Of a stretch of 64,000 nt of DNA, positions 32,801 to 45,800 are shown piece after piece (position 1 is the first letter of the stretch; every line of letters begins with the position of its first letter). A model generated the notes under the pieces. The model did no database searches and had not been told where the DNA came from. It saw only the letters and a program-made list of their open reading frames with translations. Made by a program: the position numbers and the translations under genes. Origin of the DNA: Culex pipiens pallens (lineage: Eukaryota > Arthropoda > Insecta > Diptera > Culicidae); assembly GCF_016801865.2 (NCBI RefSeq), contig NC_068938.1, positions 190,198,476-190,262,475 of the forward strand. The letters run 5' to 3'.

Positions 32801-35800
32801 GCGTGAAACTTTGTCCTAAGGGGTAACTTTTGTCCCTGATCACGAATCCGTGGTCCGTTTTTTTGATATCTCGTGACGGAGGGGCGGTACGACCCCTTCC
32901 ATTTTTGAACATGCGAAAAAAGAGGTGTTTTTCAATAATTTGCAGCCTGAAACGGTGATGAGATAGAAATTTGGTGTCAAAGGGACTTTTATGTAAAATT
33001 ATACGCCCGATTTGATGGCGTACTCAGAATTCCGAAAAAACGTATTTTTCATCGAAAAAAAAAACACTAAAAAAGTTTTAAAAATGCTTCCATTTTCCGT
33101 TACTCGACTGTAAAAAAAATTGGAACATGTCATTTCATGGGAAATTTAATGTACTTTTTGAATCTACATTGACCCAGAAGGGTCATTTTTTCATTTAGAA
33201 CAAAATTTTTCATTTTAAAATTTCGTGTTTTTTCTAACTTTGCAGGGTTAGTTTTTAGAGTGTAACAATGTTCTACAAAGTTGTAGAGCAGACAATTACA
33301 AAAAAATTGATATATATACATAAGGGGTTTGCTTATAAACATCACGAGTTATCGCGATTTTACGAAAAAAAGTTTTGAAAAAGTTACTTTTTGCGTTTGT
33401 CTTTGTTTCATCGTCTATGTTTGTCGCGGGTGACCATGAACGGCCATGATCGATGACGACCAACTTTTTCAAAACTTTTTTTCGTAAAATCGCGATAACT
33501 CGTGATGTTGATAAGCAAACCCCTTATGTCTGTGTATCAAATTTTTTTGTAATTGTCTGCTCTACAACTTTGTAGAACATTGTTACACTCTAAAAAATAA
33601 CCCTGCAAAGTTAGAAAAAACACGAAATTTTAAAATGAAAAATTTTAATCTAAATGAAAAAATGACCCTTCTGGGTCAATGTAGATTCGAAAAGTACATT
33701 AAATTTCCCATAAAATGACATGTTCCAAAAAATTTTACAGTCGAGTAACGAAAAATGGGAGAATTTTTAAAACTTTTTTAGTGTTTTTGATGAAAAATAC
33801 GTTTTTTCGGAATTCTGAGTACGCCATCAAATCGGGCGTTTAATTTTACATAAAAGTCCCTTTGACACCAAATTTCTATCTCATCACCGTTTCAGGCTGC
33901 AAATTATTGAAAAACACCTCTTTTTTCGCATGTTCAAAAATGGAAGGGGTCGTACCGCCCCTCCGTCACGAGATATCAAAAAATGGACCACGGATTCGTG
34001 ATTAGGGACAAAAGTTACCCCTTAAGACAAAGTTTCACGCAAATCGAAGAGGGGTCGGGGCAACTGCTGTGTGAATTGGCGGAGAATTACCCAAATAATA
34101 ATTTATATTTTTAGTATTTTATTTTATTTTTTTGCCTAACGCAAAACGATCCGAGTTAACCCTGACGAGCTATCAATGATTTAGAGAAGACGTTTTAGCA
34201 TGAAAAGATATTTTTTCACCAACTTTAACTACAAAAAGCGATCCTTAATTCTTAACCAATTTTACTCAACATTTTCACAGTTACTTATTTGTGCCTAAGG
34301 AATCGAATCAGGGGGTATCTCTGATGTACATTTATTTTTTTATTTTTACTCTAGTGGTTAATCATCAATATTATGTTCGAGGCCCTGTCCCTTTAAAGCT
34401 TATTAAAAAAATCATGTTTTCATGAAATGTACATTTTCACAGTTACTTATTTGTGCCTAAGGAATCGAATCAGGGGATATCACTGATGTCGATTTTTTTA
34501 TTGTCACCCTAGTGGTTAATTATCAATATTATGTTCGCGGTTCTGTCACTTTAAAGCTTATTTAAAAAATATATCATGTTTTCATGAAATGTAATAAAAG
34601 TTGGATTTCAATCAAGTGCCATTTTATTTTTCGGTTTTGTTAGTTTTCTGTTCAGTTTCAGTACAAAAAAAAATAAAACTTACTGGAACCATGTCTTATT
34701 ATCAACTCTTATAAAATTCAATTAAAAACAAACAAGAAAAAATCGTTTTCTGTTCTTAATAATCTTGAGTTGGTGTCTTAGAAGTATGGTCTGCGGTCAT
34801 ATTTTAATTCTAATTAGTTCAAGTTTACTGAAAATCTGGAGCAACATTTAAAATGGTCGGATATCATGCTATCTTGTTGCACGTGCCTTTTGGGCCAAAT
34901 TGAGTTAACATTGTAGTCACTATTAATATGAAAGAAGTTCAAATCCTGTCGTGCTTTATTGACACACCCTGAAAATTGCTGTATTGGCGACAACTGGCCA
35001 AAGCAATTTCAGGTCAGAACGCGTTTGACACACGTACATGCCCGACTATCGTAAACAATGTTGATTATTGCGTGGTCTTGTTTTTGTTTTCAAGGACATA
35101 AACTTTGAAAAATATTTGCAACGGCCTTATGCTATTATTTTGAAAACGTTTCATCTGAACAACTTTTAAATGTGAATTATTCGTTTCAAGTTAGCCTCAT
35201 AAGTTTTAGTTGATATCCTTGGAAAAAATTAAGGAAATTTACAAAACGCCCATGTTATCATTATTTTGACAGCAACTTTATTTAGTAAGAAAATTGGTTT
35301 TTGTTGTTTTCATAAAAAAATCATAAAAAATTCCTCAATAATAGTTTTAAAAAAACTGCCATTTTATAAAGTATTTTATTTTATATTTTAAAATCACTAC
35401 CAATTTCCGATGCTGGATATTTATTGTTTCTGACTATTCCTGTAGAAATCAAGTTGTTTAACACCTAAACACCTAAACCTAAATTTGTATGAAAATTACC
35501 CATTTTGCTCGAGCTTGGGAGTTTATGTGTTAATCAATCAGACATGACGTCTAAAAATAACACAAATAATAGTCACAAAAAACTGTAACATTACTAGTTC
35601 AAAATGCCTCAACAATATGATGAATGTTTCAAGACAATGAGTAATGGGCTCAAAATAATCATTGCCAATGCAAATATAAAAAAAAAAACCAAAAACATTT
35701 TTTAATTTCAGGTCACTTGTCGGAACTGCCACAATCGCAAACATAAATAACAACTCAATTCCGGCTGTCTTGCCTGTGGTCAGCAGATAACAGCTCTCAG

Positions 35801-36348
35801 CACTGTCAAACATGTTTTCGCACCGCTTCACGTTTCTATAGATTTCGTTTTTTTTCCTTGCCCCAACAGCTCCAGCGTACATGTACTCATCTTCATCTTG
35901 AGCAATTTCGTGCACGCAAGCGACGGTAAACGTGTGGCCGTTGATAACCCGCGCGAAATTGGCATAAACTCAATTAGTCTCAAAAGTGATAACGAGTCTC
36001 TGTCGTACGATCCTCACCTAGTTCGGCGTAGCACAGTGCCCCCACCATGCTGAGCACCCCGGACAGGATCCACACGATGATGGCCTGGCCGATCGAACCG
36101 GAGTACAGCAGCACTCCCTTCGGGGACACGAAGATCCCGGCCCCGACGATCACTCCCACGATGATCGCCACTCCGTCCATGAGACCGAGCTCCTTTTTAA
36201 GCTTGATTCCGCCACCGTCACTATCACTGTCGGTGTTGTCAGCTTGCAGCTGACCACTGCCGGAACTTGGCCGGCGATTGGTCGCTCGGGAAGCTTCACC
36301 GAAGCCCTGCACCGGGACCAGCCCATCTCCGGCGGCCACTTTCGCCAT
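26895..36348 (-). CDS. SLC7-family (LAT-type) amino-acid transporter, seven exons
   Basis: Exons on the minus strand are 36348-36018, 32241-32023, 31957-31687, 31620-31500, 27604-27401, 27343-27194 and 27131-26895. All introns are GT-AG, phases match, and the sum is 1533 nt (510 aa). The start ATG (MAKVAAGDGL) has a good context (caaccATGG). The first membrane helix carries GAGIFVSP (about residues 69-76), the substrate-binding break of this family. KSGGDYAY follows at about 116-123. Cys168 in WPTCEAPYE sits where LAT proteins form the disulphide to the SLC3A2 (CD98hc) heavy chain. DPYRNLPRAI and the YVSYVEILF region are also family-typical. Length and about 12 predicted helices fit a complete light chain that exchanges neutral or cationic amino acids at the plasma membrane. 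Relatives include Drosophila minidiscs, JhI-21 and CG1607; the exact orthologue is not decided here. Confidence 0.94.
27963..28880. mobile_element. TA-flanked MITE, 918 bp (aatgagacac family)
   Basis: The left end GGGTAGTCATCAATGAGACA is mirrored by TGTCTCATTGATGACTACTC on the right. TA is present at 27961-27962 and 28881-28882. The terminal motif aatgagaca is repeated inside several times in both orientations (near 28165, 28185, 28484, 28520). No coding capacity. Confidence 0.85.
29500..29790. repeat. Diverged foldback, about 290 bp
   Basis: Left segments such as acatttcgaatgcaataata and ttgaaaatactcaaaaattt are mirrored by aaattttgagtatattcaa and tatattcgaaatgtat. The match is imperfect and the ends are approximate. 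A second weaker copy follows to about 29900. Confidence 0.45.
30685..31396. repeat. Diverged half copy of the 32740-34092 foldback element
   Basis: In order, it matches the right arm of that element: the tcgtgatg block, the trait ctgctctacaa, the aaaacacgaaatttt block, the ttacataaaagtccc block and the aaagtttcac block with ggcaactgctgtg. It is interrupted by the 171-bp MITE at 30942-31112. Confidence 0.6.
30942..31112. mobile_element. Small foldback MITE, 171 bp
   Basis: The ends cacagaaaaaaatcaattc and gaattgattttttctgtg are inverted repeats, and inner segments pair (cacgaaggaat against attccttcgtg; gtgaa/ttcac blocks; gcaccat loop). It interrupts an older repeat and so is the younger insertion. 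No coding capacity. Confidence 0.8.
32740..34092. mobile_element. 1.35-kb foldback element in SLC7 intron 1
   Basis: Arms of about 650 bp (32740-33400 and 33460-34092) are inverted and closely similar over their whole length, for example ctctacaaagttgtagagca against tgctctacaactttgtagaa and the cgtaccgcccctccgtcac block. The loop is only about 60 nt, near 33400-33460. AAAT flanks both ends (4-bp candidate target duplication). No coding capacity. Confidence 0.75.
34269..34592. repeat. Tandem duplication, two units of about 162 bp
   Basis: The block beginning acattttcacagttacttat at 34269 starts again at 34431. The copies differ by a few substitutions and a short deletion. Each ends in a catgttttcatgaaatgt segment. 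Confidence 0.85.
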
Positions 36349-37238
36349 GGTTGAGCACTGTTTCGCGCACTTGCGGATCTTCCCAGCTCTACAAAACTTG
36401 TCACTTTCAAGTGCTCCTCTTCTTCCTCTCTCTCTTGAACACAATCACTACTGTTAACTTCTATCCTTGGCTCTATTATATCACAATCACTACTAAATTA
36501 TAGAATTAGATGCCTTTCATCACCCCCTGCGGAAGGTCATCACCGGGTTTGAGCTCGGTCGGTGTTCTTGTTATCAGCTGCTTCCGCGGAGTTGACCTCT
36601 AAACGGAGGGCCACCACAATCGGTACCACTGGAAATTTTGGCTGTCAACCACGTGTACTGGCTCGACATTCCGAACTTGGCCTGTACGTGATGATCCTTC
36701 CCCTCGTGTATGATACAAGACAGGCAGGTCTACAGGTGCTTCCAAACGATGCGGTCAACGATCCGGCGATTCTGAAACAAGAAAAAGCACTCATGAAAGC
36801 ATACATGAAAACGGATGTAGTAATTTACTGGAGAGGGAAGAAGAACTGGAAGAGATGCAATCGAAAAGTTTGAGGAAAGGAAATGTAAAAAGCGAAAAAC
36901 AAGAAAATTATGCGAATAATAACAAGCAACAATACCATTTTTGCGATACAAACTGTGGGATGAGCAGTCGATCGAAGAGAAATAAATTTCCAAAAGCAAA
37001 AACCGGCGCGATTTCGTTCGCGTGCTCTACGAACGAGCTACAAAGCATCACTGAAGCTTCGTGAAGCCGATCGTGTGTGCGAGGATGGAGCCAATCGTAC
37101 CGGGGCAAAGTTGTTTGGGCGTTTTTTACTTGTTGGTCGAAGTACTGTGAAAGGTATTGAAATACTTGGCAGAACTGTAAAGTTTTTAATAGTTTCAATA
37201 AACCAAATATTCAGTATTTGCAAAAAAAAATTCTACTA
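36349..37238. other. Upstream flank of the SLC7 gene
   Basis: This is expected to include the promoter and 5' UTR. It contains no supported ORF. GC-richer stretches lie at 36520-36680 and 37000-37130. No TATA box was assigned. Confidence 0.45.
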
Positions 37239-37288
37239 AAATTTGATTGATTGATATTTTTTGCAAATAAGTTAAAAAAATATCAATC
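37239..37288. repeat. Hairpin at the left edge of the nonamer array
   Basis: ttgattgatatttttt (about 37242-37257) is mirrored by aaaaaaatatcaatcaa (about 37274-37290), with a loop of about 16 nt. The right arm runs directly into the first repeat unit. Confidence 0.65.
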
Positions 37289-39567
37289 AAAATCAACAAA
37301 ATCAACAAAATCAACAAAATCAACAAAATCAACAAAATCAACAAAATCAACAAAATCAACAAAATCAACAAAATCAACAAAATCAACAAAATCAACAAAA
37401 TCAACAAAATCAACAAAATCAACAAAATCAACAAAATCAACAAAATCAACAAAATCAACAAAATCAACAAAATCAACAAAATCAACAAAATCAACAAAAT
37501 CAACAAAATCAACAAAATCAACAAAATCAACAAAATCAACAAAATCAACAAAATCAACAAAATCAACAAAATCAACAAAATCAACAAAATCAACAAAATC
37601 AACAAAATCAACAAAATCAACAAAATCAACAAAATCAACAAAATCAACAAAATCAACAAAATCAACAAAATCAACAAAATCAACAAAATCAACAAAATCA
37701 ACAAAATCAACAAAATCAACAAAATCAACAAAATCAACAAAATCAACAAAATCAACAAAATCAACAAAATCAACAAAATCAACAAAATCAACAAAATCAA
37801 CAAAATCAACAAAATCAACAAAATCAACAAAATCAACAAAATCAACAAAATCAACAAAATCAACAAAATCAACAAAATCAACAAAATCAACAAAATCAAC
37901 AAAATCAACAAAATCAACAAAATCAACAAAATTGACAAAATTGACAAAATTGACAAAATTGACAAAATTGACAAAATTGACAAAATTGACAAAATTGACA
38001 AAATTGACAAAATTGACAAAATTGACAAAATTGACAAAATTGACAAAATTGACAAAATTCACAAAATTGACAAAATTGACAAAATTGACAAAATTGACAA
38101 AATTGACAAAATTGACAAAATTGACAAAATTGACAAAATTGACAAAATTGACAAAATTGACAAAATTGACAAAATTGACAAAATTGACAAAATTGACAAA
38201 ATTGACAAAATTGACAAAATTGACAAAATTGACAAAATTGACAAAATTGACAAAATTGACAAAATTGACAAAATTGACAAAATTGACAAAATTGACAAAA
38301 TTGACAAAATTGACAAAATTGACAAAATTGACAAAATTGACAAAATTGACAAAATTGACAAAATTGACAAAATTGACAAAATTGACAAAATTGACAAAAT
38401 TGACAAAATTGACAAAATTGACAAAATTGACAAAATTGACAAAATTGACAAAATTGACAAAATTGACAAAATTGACAAAATTGACAAAATTGACAAAATT
38501 GACAAAATTGACAAAATTGACAAAATTGACAAAATTGACAAAATTGACAAAATTGACAAAATTGACAAAATTGACAAAATTGACAAAATTGACAAAATTG
38601 ACAAAATTGACAAAATTGACAAAATTGACAAAATTGACAAAATTGACAAAATTGACAAAATTGACAAAATTGACAAAATTGACAAAATTGACAAAATTGA
38701 CAAAATTGACAAAATTGACAAAATTGACAAAATTGACAAAATTGACAAAATTGACAAAATTGACAAAATTGACAAAATTGACAAAATTGACAAAATTGAC
38801 AAAATTGACAAAATTGACAAAATTGACAAAATTGACAAAATTGACAAAATTGACAAAATTGACAAAATTGACAAAATTGACAAAATTGACAAAATTGACA
38901 AAATTGACAAAATTGACAAAATTGACAAAATTGACAAAATTGACAAAATTGACAAAATTGACAAAATTGACAAAATTGACAAAATTGACAAAATTGACAA
39001 AATTGACAAAATTGACAAAATTGACAAAATTGACAAAATTGACAAAATTGACAAAATTGACAAAATTGACAAAATTGACAAAATTGACAAAATTGACAAA
39101 ATTGACAAAATTGACAAAATTGACAAAATTGACAAAATTGACAAAATTGACAAAATTGACAAAATTGACAAAATTGACAAAATTGACAAAATTGACAAAA
39201 TTGACAAAATTGACAAAATTGACAAAATTGACAAAATTGACAAAATTGACAAAATTGACAAAATTGACAAAATTGACAAAATTGACAAAATTGACAAAAT
39301 TGACAAAATTGACAAAATTGACAAAATTGACAAAATTGACAAAATTGACAAAATTGACAAAATTGACAAAATTGACAAAATTGACAAAATTGACAAAATT
39401 GACAAAATTGACAAAATTGACAAAATTGACAAAATTGACAAAATTGACAAAATTGACAAAATTGACAAAATTGACAACATTGACAACATTGACAAAATTG
39501 ACCAAACTGAAAAAAATTACAAAATTGACAAAAATGACAAAACTGACAAAATTTGCAAAATCAACAA
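37289..39567. repeat. Nonamer tandem array: 71 x AAAATCAAC then 172 x AAAATTGAC
   Basis: From 37289 to 37927 the unit AAAATCAAC is repeated exactly 71 times. From 37928 the unit is AAAATTGAC: 14 copies, one AAAATTCAC variant at 38054-38062, then 157 further perfect copies to 39475. After that come two AACATTGAC units, one more perfect unit, and a degenerate tail that ends with AAAATCAAC again (about 39557-39565). The 9-bp period keeps every frame open on both strands where the unit has no stop, which produces long meaningless reading frames (Thr-Lys-Ser/Leu and Val-Asn-Phe/Val-Asp-Phe). There is no start context, no splice context and no sequence variation that would suggest coding. Confidence 0.97.
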
Positions 39568-39851
39568 AATAAAAAAAAATACAATAGCTGCGATTGTCTT
39601 GGGCTATCGCTGATTTTTAAAGCAATATTATTTACAGCGATTCCATGTCAAATTGACTTAAATTTGGCCTGGGAGTTCCTCGGTCAAAATAATTAAACCC
39701 ATATTTTTTTTTGCTTGACGATTAGATGGTACTAGCCGAGATAGGGTGTTCACAAAATCGGCGTGATTTCCGCAAAACCACATTTTGAAATTTTTCTCCG
39801 AAACAGCTGAACCAATTTTAGCTCGCCGCGTTTTTAAAGGAAGCTAATTAT
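39568..39851. other. Spacer between nonamer array and palindrome
   Basis: About 280 bp of apparently unique sequence with no ORF. It includes caaattgacttaaatttggc, weakly reminiscent of the array unit. Confidence 0.5.
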
Positions 39852-42800
39852 CACAGCGTAACAAAATATTTTTTTTATTTTTTGGCAGCACGAAAAAAAA
39901 TGCTCCTCTAGAGATCGGCTTCCCGAACACAATGCAACCTGGCGCATATTTTTATTGTTATCCTAACTCGAGATATTCAATGCAGAAGTTTTGCATATGA
40001 ATCACCCCCCGTCGAAAAATATTTTTTATTTTGTTTTCTCTGTAACTTCTGATCAATTAGGTCTTTTTGGATGCTTCCGGTGTCATTCGACGGTAAATTG
40101 TTAGAAAAACTCAAGATTTGGTCCCATTGGCCGGTTCCCGTAACCGGTTCCGGAGGAAATCCGGAATATTGACCAAAACTGTGCAGAAACTTCAAAATTT
40201 TGAAGTTTTTTGCTCCTAATGCGAAGTGAACACACTATAGCATCAAACAATCCATACAAACTAATAAAAATGTTGGTCCCAGCATGTTTGAAGGTGTCTA
40301 ATTGAAAACGTGGCCATTGAGAACCGGTTCCGGTCAATCCGGATCCGGAAACTCTGGAAAAAAATAAGCAATGTTTTCACAATTCCAATCTGTCAGACAG
40401 ATATAAACAAATGTGTTGTTGAAGCATTCTTTGCTACTTCAAATTCATATTACCACCAAAACATGGCCAAGTGGCCAACGGGAACCTGCTCTGAATGTTC
40501 CGGATCAGGAAACCTGTGGAATTTTTTTATTTTATTAATTTGATTAAGCAGTTTTTATTAAGACATTTTTAATGTATCTGAAAAAAAAAACATCTAAATT
40601 GATTCAAAATCAAAATCTAAAATGTGGCCAAGTGGCCAACGGTAACCTATTCTGGATGTTCCGGATCATGGAACCAGTGGACACTTGACTTTTTTTAAAT
40701 TTTAAAAGCATTTTTTCATTAAGAAATTTTCAAGGATTCTGGAAAAAAATGATTTAATTCGAAAGCAGAAATGTGGGCAAGTGGTCAACGGGAACCCCTT
40801 CTGAATGTTCCGAATCAGGGAACCAGTGGATACTTGATTTTTTTTTGTTTATTTTTTAAAGCATAATAAAATAAATAAATTTTCTAGATTTATAGAAAAA
40901 TCTGAATTAATTCAAAATCAGAATCAGAAATGCCTAGTGATCAACAGGAACCCGTTTTAAATGTTCTGAAAAGAAAACAAAACTTATTTGATAAGAAATA
41001 TTGCCAAGTGGCCATCGGGAACCCGTTCTGAATGTTCTGGATCAGGGAACCAGAAGACACTTGATTTTTTTGTTATTAATTTTAATAATGCATATTTTAA
41101 TTAATAAAATTTTAAATTCCTGGAAAAATCTGAATTTATTTAAAATTAGAAATAAAAATGTTGCCAAGTGGCCAACTGTTCCAATTCTGGAACATTCAGA
41201 ACGGGTTCCCGATGGCCACTTGGCAATATTTCTTATTACAAATTTTAAATAAATTCAGATTTTTCGGGGAATTTTAAAAAAAATATTCATTAAAAAATGC
41301 TTTATAAAATAAACATAAAAATCAAGTGTCAACTGGTTCCCTGATCCGGAAAATTCAGTACGGGTTCCCATTGGCCACTTGGCAACAAAATAAAAAAACA
41401 ACTTGGCAACAAACAAAAAAAAGTCTAGTGACCGCTGGTTCTCTGAATTGGAACAGTTGGCCTTTTAGTAAAATTTGTATTTCTTATTTTAAATAAATTC
41501 AGATTTTTTCAGGAATTTAACAAAAAAAATCATTAATTAAAATATGCTCTATTAAAATAAATAAAAGATCCGGAACATTCAGAATGCGTTTCCGTTTGCC
41601 ACTTGGCAACATTTCTAAATCGGATTTCAAATGAATTTTGAATTTCTACAGGAATTTAAAAATTTCATTAATCAAAATATGTTTTTCGAAAACTTGATAA
41701 ACATTTAAAATGTTCACTGGTTCCCTAATCCGGAACATTCCGAACGGGTTCCCGTAGGCCACTTGGCAATATTTCTAATTCTGATTAAAAAAAATGTGAT
41801 TTTTTCAAAAATTAAAAAAACAGTAATTTAAATATATATTTTTTAATAAATAAAAATTGTGACCAGTCAGAACAGGTTCTCGTTGGCCACTTGGCAACAT
41901 CTTTAATTTTGATTTCAAATAAATTTAGATTTTTCTAGAAATCTAGAAAATTTCTTAATTAAAATATGCTTTATAAAATAAACAAAAAAAAGTCTAGTGA
42001 CCGCTGGTTTTCTGATTTGGATCAGTTGGCCACTTAGTAAAATTTGTATTTCTTATTTTAAATTAATTCATTTAACTAAATCCGGATAATTCAGAATGGC
42101 TTTCCGTTGGCCACTTGGCAACATTTCTAATTCTGATTCAAAAAAATGTGATTTTTTCAAAAACTAAAAAAAAATCAGTAATTTAAATATATGTTTTTAA
42201 ATTAATAAAAATTGTGACCAGTCAGAACAGGTTCTCGTTGGCCACTTGGCAACATCTTTAATTTTGATTTCAAATAAATTTAGATTTTTCTAGAAATCTA
42301 GAAAATTTCTTAATTAACATATGCTTTTTAAAATAAACAACGCTGGATCTCTGATTTGGAACAGTTGGCCACTTGGCAAAATTTGTATTTCGTATTTAAA
42401 ATAAATTCAGATTTTTCCAGGCATTAAAAAAATTATTAATTAAAATATGCATTATTAAAATGGAAAAGATCCGGAACATTCAGAACGGGTTCCCGATGGC
42501 CACTTGGCAATATTTCTTACTACGAATTTTAAATAATTTCATATTTTTCCAGGAATTTAAAAATTTCATTAATTAAAAAATGCTTCATAAAATATACAAC
42601 AAAAAATCAAGTGTCAACTGGTTCCCTGATCCGGAACATTCAGTACGGGTTCCCGTTGGCCACTTGGCACATTTTTAATTCTGATTTTAAAAAATGTGAT
42701 TTTTTCAAAAATTAAAAAAATCGGTAATTTAAATATATATGTTTTTAAATTTATAAAAATTGTGACCAGTCAGAATAAGTTCTCTTTGGCCACTTGGCAA

Positions 42801-45800
42801 CATCTTTAATTTTGATTTCAAATAAATTTAGATTTTTCTAGAAATCTAGAAAATTTCTTAATTAAAATATGCTTTATAAAATAAACAAAAAAAAGTCCTG
42901 CGACCGCTGGTTCTCTGATTTGGATCATTGGTCACTTAGTAAAATTTGTATTTCTTATTTTAAATAAATTCAGATTTTTTTCAGGAATTAAAAAAAATCA
43001 TTAATTCAAATTCGCTTTATTAAAATAAATAAAAGATCCGGAACATTCAGAATGGGTTTCCGTTTGCCACTTGGCAACATTTCTAATTCGGATTTCAAAT
43101 AAATTTTGAATTTCTACAGGAATTTTAAAATTTCATTAATCAAAATATGTTTTTCGAAAACTTGATAAACATTTCAAATGTTCACTGGTTCCCTAATCCG
43201 GAACATTTAAAACGGGTTCCTGTTGGTCACCTGGCCACATTTCTTATTCTGATTTTGAATTAATTCTGATTTTTTTAGAAATCTAGAAAATTTCTTAATT
43301 AAAATATGCTTTTTTTTAATTAATAAACATTTCAATTGACATTGTACAATTTCACAATTTTATTAATGTAAAAAAAATATATATTTTAAAAACTGTTTTT
43401 CTATATTTTTGGAAAAAAAATCACAATTTTTTTGAAATTAGAATTAAAGATGTTGCAAAGTGGTCAACGGGAACATTTTCGTAATGTTCTTGATCAGGGA
43501 ACCAGTGGACACTTGATTTTTTTGTTATTAATTTTAATAATGCATATTTTAATTAATGAAATTTTTAATTCCTGGAAAAATCTGAAATTATTTAAAATTC
43601 GTAGTAAGAAATATTGCCAAGTGGCCATCGGGAACCCGTTCTGAATGTTCCGGATCATTGAACCAGTGGTCAATTGAAATGTTTATTCATTTAAAAAAAG
43701 CATATTTTAATCAAGAAATTTTCTAGATTTCTAGAAAAATCTGAATTAATTCAAAATCAGAAATGTGGCATGGTGACCAATAGGAACCCGTTTTAAATTT
43801 TCCGGATTAGGAAACCAGTGAACATTTGAAATGTTTATCAAGTTTTCCAAAAACATATTTTGATCAATGAAATTTTAAAATTCCGGTAAAAATACAAAAT
43901 TTATTTGAAATCAGAATTAGAAATTTATTTATTTTATTATGCTTTAAAAAATAAACAAAAAAATTCAAGTGTCCACTGGTTCCCTGATCAAGAACATTAA
44001 GAAAATGTCCCCGTTGACCACTTTGCAACATCTTTAATTCTGATTTCAAATAAATTGTGATTTTTTTTCCAAAAATATAAAAAAACAGTTTTTAAAATAT
44101 ATATTTTTTTACATTAATAAAATTGTGAAATTGTACAATGTCAATTGAAATGTTTATTTATTAAAAAAAGCATATTTTAATTAAGAAATTTTCTAGATTT
44201 CTAGAAAAATCAGAATTAATTCAAAATCAGAATAAGAAATGTGGCCAGGTGACCAACAGGAACCCGTTTTAAATGTTCTGGATTAGGGAACCAGTGAACA
44301 TTTGAAATGTTTATCAAGTTTTCGAAAAACATATTTTGATTAATGAAATTTTAAAATTCCTGTAGAAATTCAAAATTTATTTGAAATCCGAATTAGAAAT
44401 GTTGCCAAGTGGCAAACGGAAACCCATTCTGAATGTTCCGGATCTTTTATTTATTTTAATAGAGCATATTTCAATCAATGTTTTTTTTTATGTTCCTGAA
44501 AAAATCTGAATTTATTTAAAATAAGAAATACAAATTTTACTAAGTGGCCAACTGATCCAAATCAGAGAACCAGCGGTCGCAGGACTTTTTTTAGTTTATT
44601 TTATAAAGCATATTTTAATTAAGAAATTTTCTAGATTTCTAGAAAAATCTAAATTTATTTGAAATCAAAATTAAAGATGTTGCCAAGTGGCCAAAGAGAA
44701 CTTATTCTGACTGGTCACAATTTTTATAAATTTAAAAACATATATATTTAAATTACCGATTTTGTTTAATTTTTGAAAAAATCACATTTTTTTTAAATCA
44801 GAATTAAAAATGTTGCCTAGTGGCTAACGGGAACCCGTACTGAATGTTCCGGAGTAAAAAGAGGTTTGGGTGTTCTCCCCATTCAAGCCTTCGGACTCCT
44901 AGGTTCGAGCAGAAACTTGAAATAGAGACCACAAAAGACCCGGGGGTCGTTAATGTGGATGGTTTGATTTTGAAGAAATACAAATTCTGCCAAATGGCCA
45001 ACTGTTCCAAATCAGAGATCTAGCGTTGTTTATTTTAAAAAGCATATGTTAATTAAGAAATTGTCTAGATTTCTAGAAAAATCTAAATTTATTTGAAATC
45101 AAAATTAAAGATGTTGTCAAGTGGCCAACGAGAACCTGTTCTGACTGGTCACAATTTTTATTAATTTAAAAATATATATTTAAATTACTGATTTTTTTTA
45201 GTTCTTGAAAAAATCACATTTTTTTTAAATCAGAATTAGAAATGTTGCCAAGTGGCCAACGGAAAGCCATTCTGAATTATCCGGATCTTTTATTTTTTTT
45301 AATAAAGCGAATTTTAATTAAATGAATTTATTAAAAATAAGAAATACAAATTTCACTAAGTGGCCAACTGTTCCAAATCAGAGATCTAGCGTTGTTTATT
45401 TTAAAAAGCATATGTTAATTAAGAAATTTTCTAGATTTCTAGAAAAATCTAAATTTATTTGAAATCAAAATTAAATATGTTGCCAAGTGGCCAAAGAGAA
45501 CTTATTCTGACTGGTCACAATTTTTATTAATTTAAAAATATATATTTAAATTACTGATTTTTTTTTAATTTTTGAAAAAATCACATTTTTTTAAATCAGA
45601 ATTAGAAATATTGCCAGGTGGCCTACGGGAACCCGTTCTAAATGTTCCAGAATCGGAACAGTTTGCCACTTGGCAACATTTTTATTTCTAATTTTAAATA
45701 AATTTAGATTTTTCCAGGAATTTACAAATTTCATTAATTAAAATATGTATTATTAAAATTAATAACAAAAAAATCAAGTGTCTTCTGGTTCCCTGACCCA

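Noticed and set aside
36349..36444. Longer N terminus for the SLC7 protein
   Set aside because: The upstream frame begins with TTG, not ATG. The ATG at 36348 has a good context and gives a typical length.
37251..39572. Very long open frames on both strands across the nonamer array (up to 773 codons)
   Set aside because: A 9-bp unit without stops is open in every frame. The predicted proteins are only three-residue repeats and no gene context exists.
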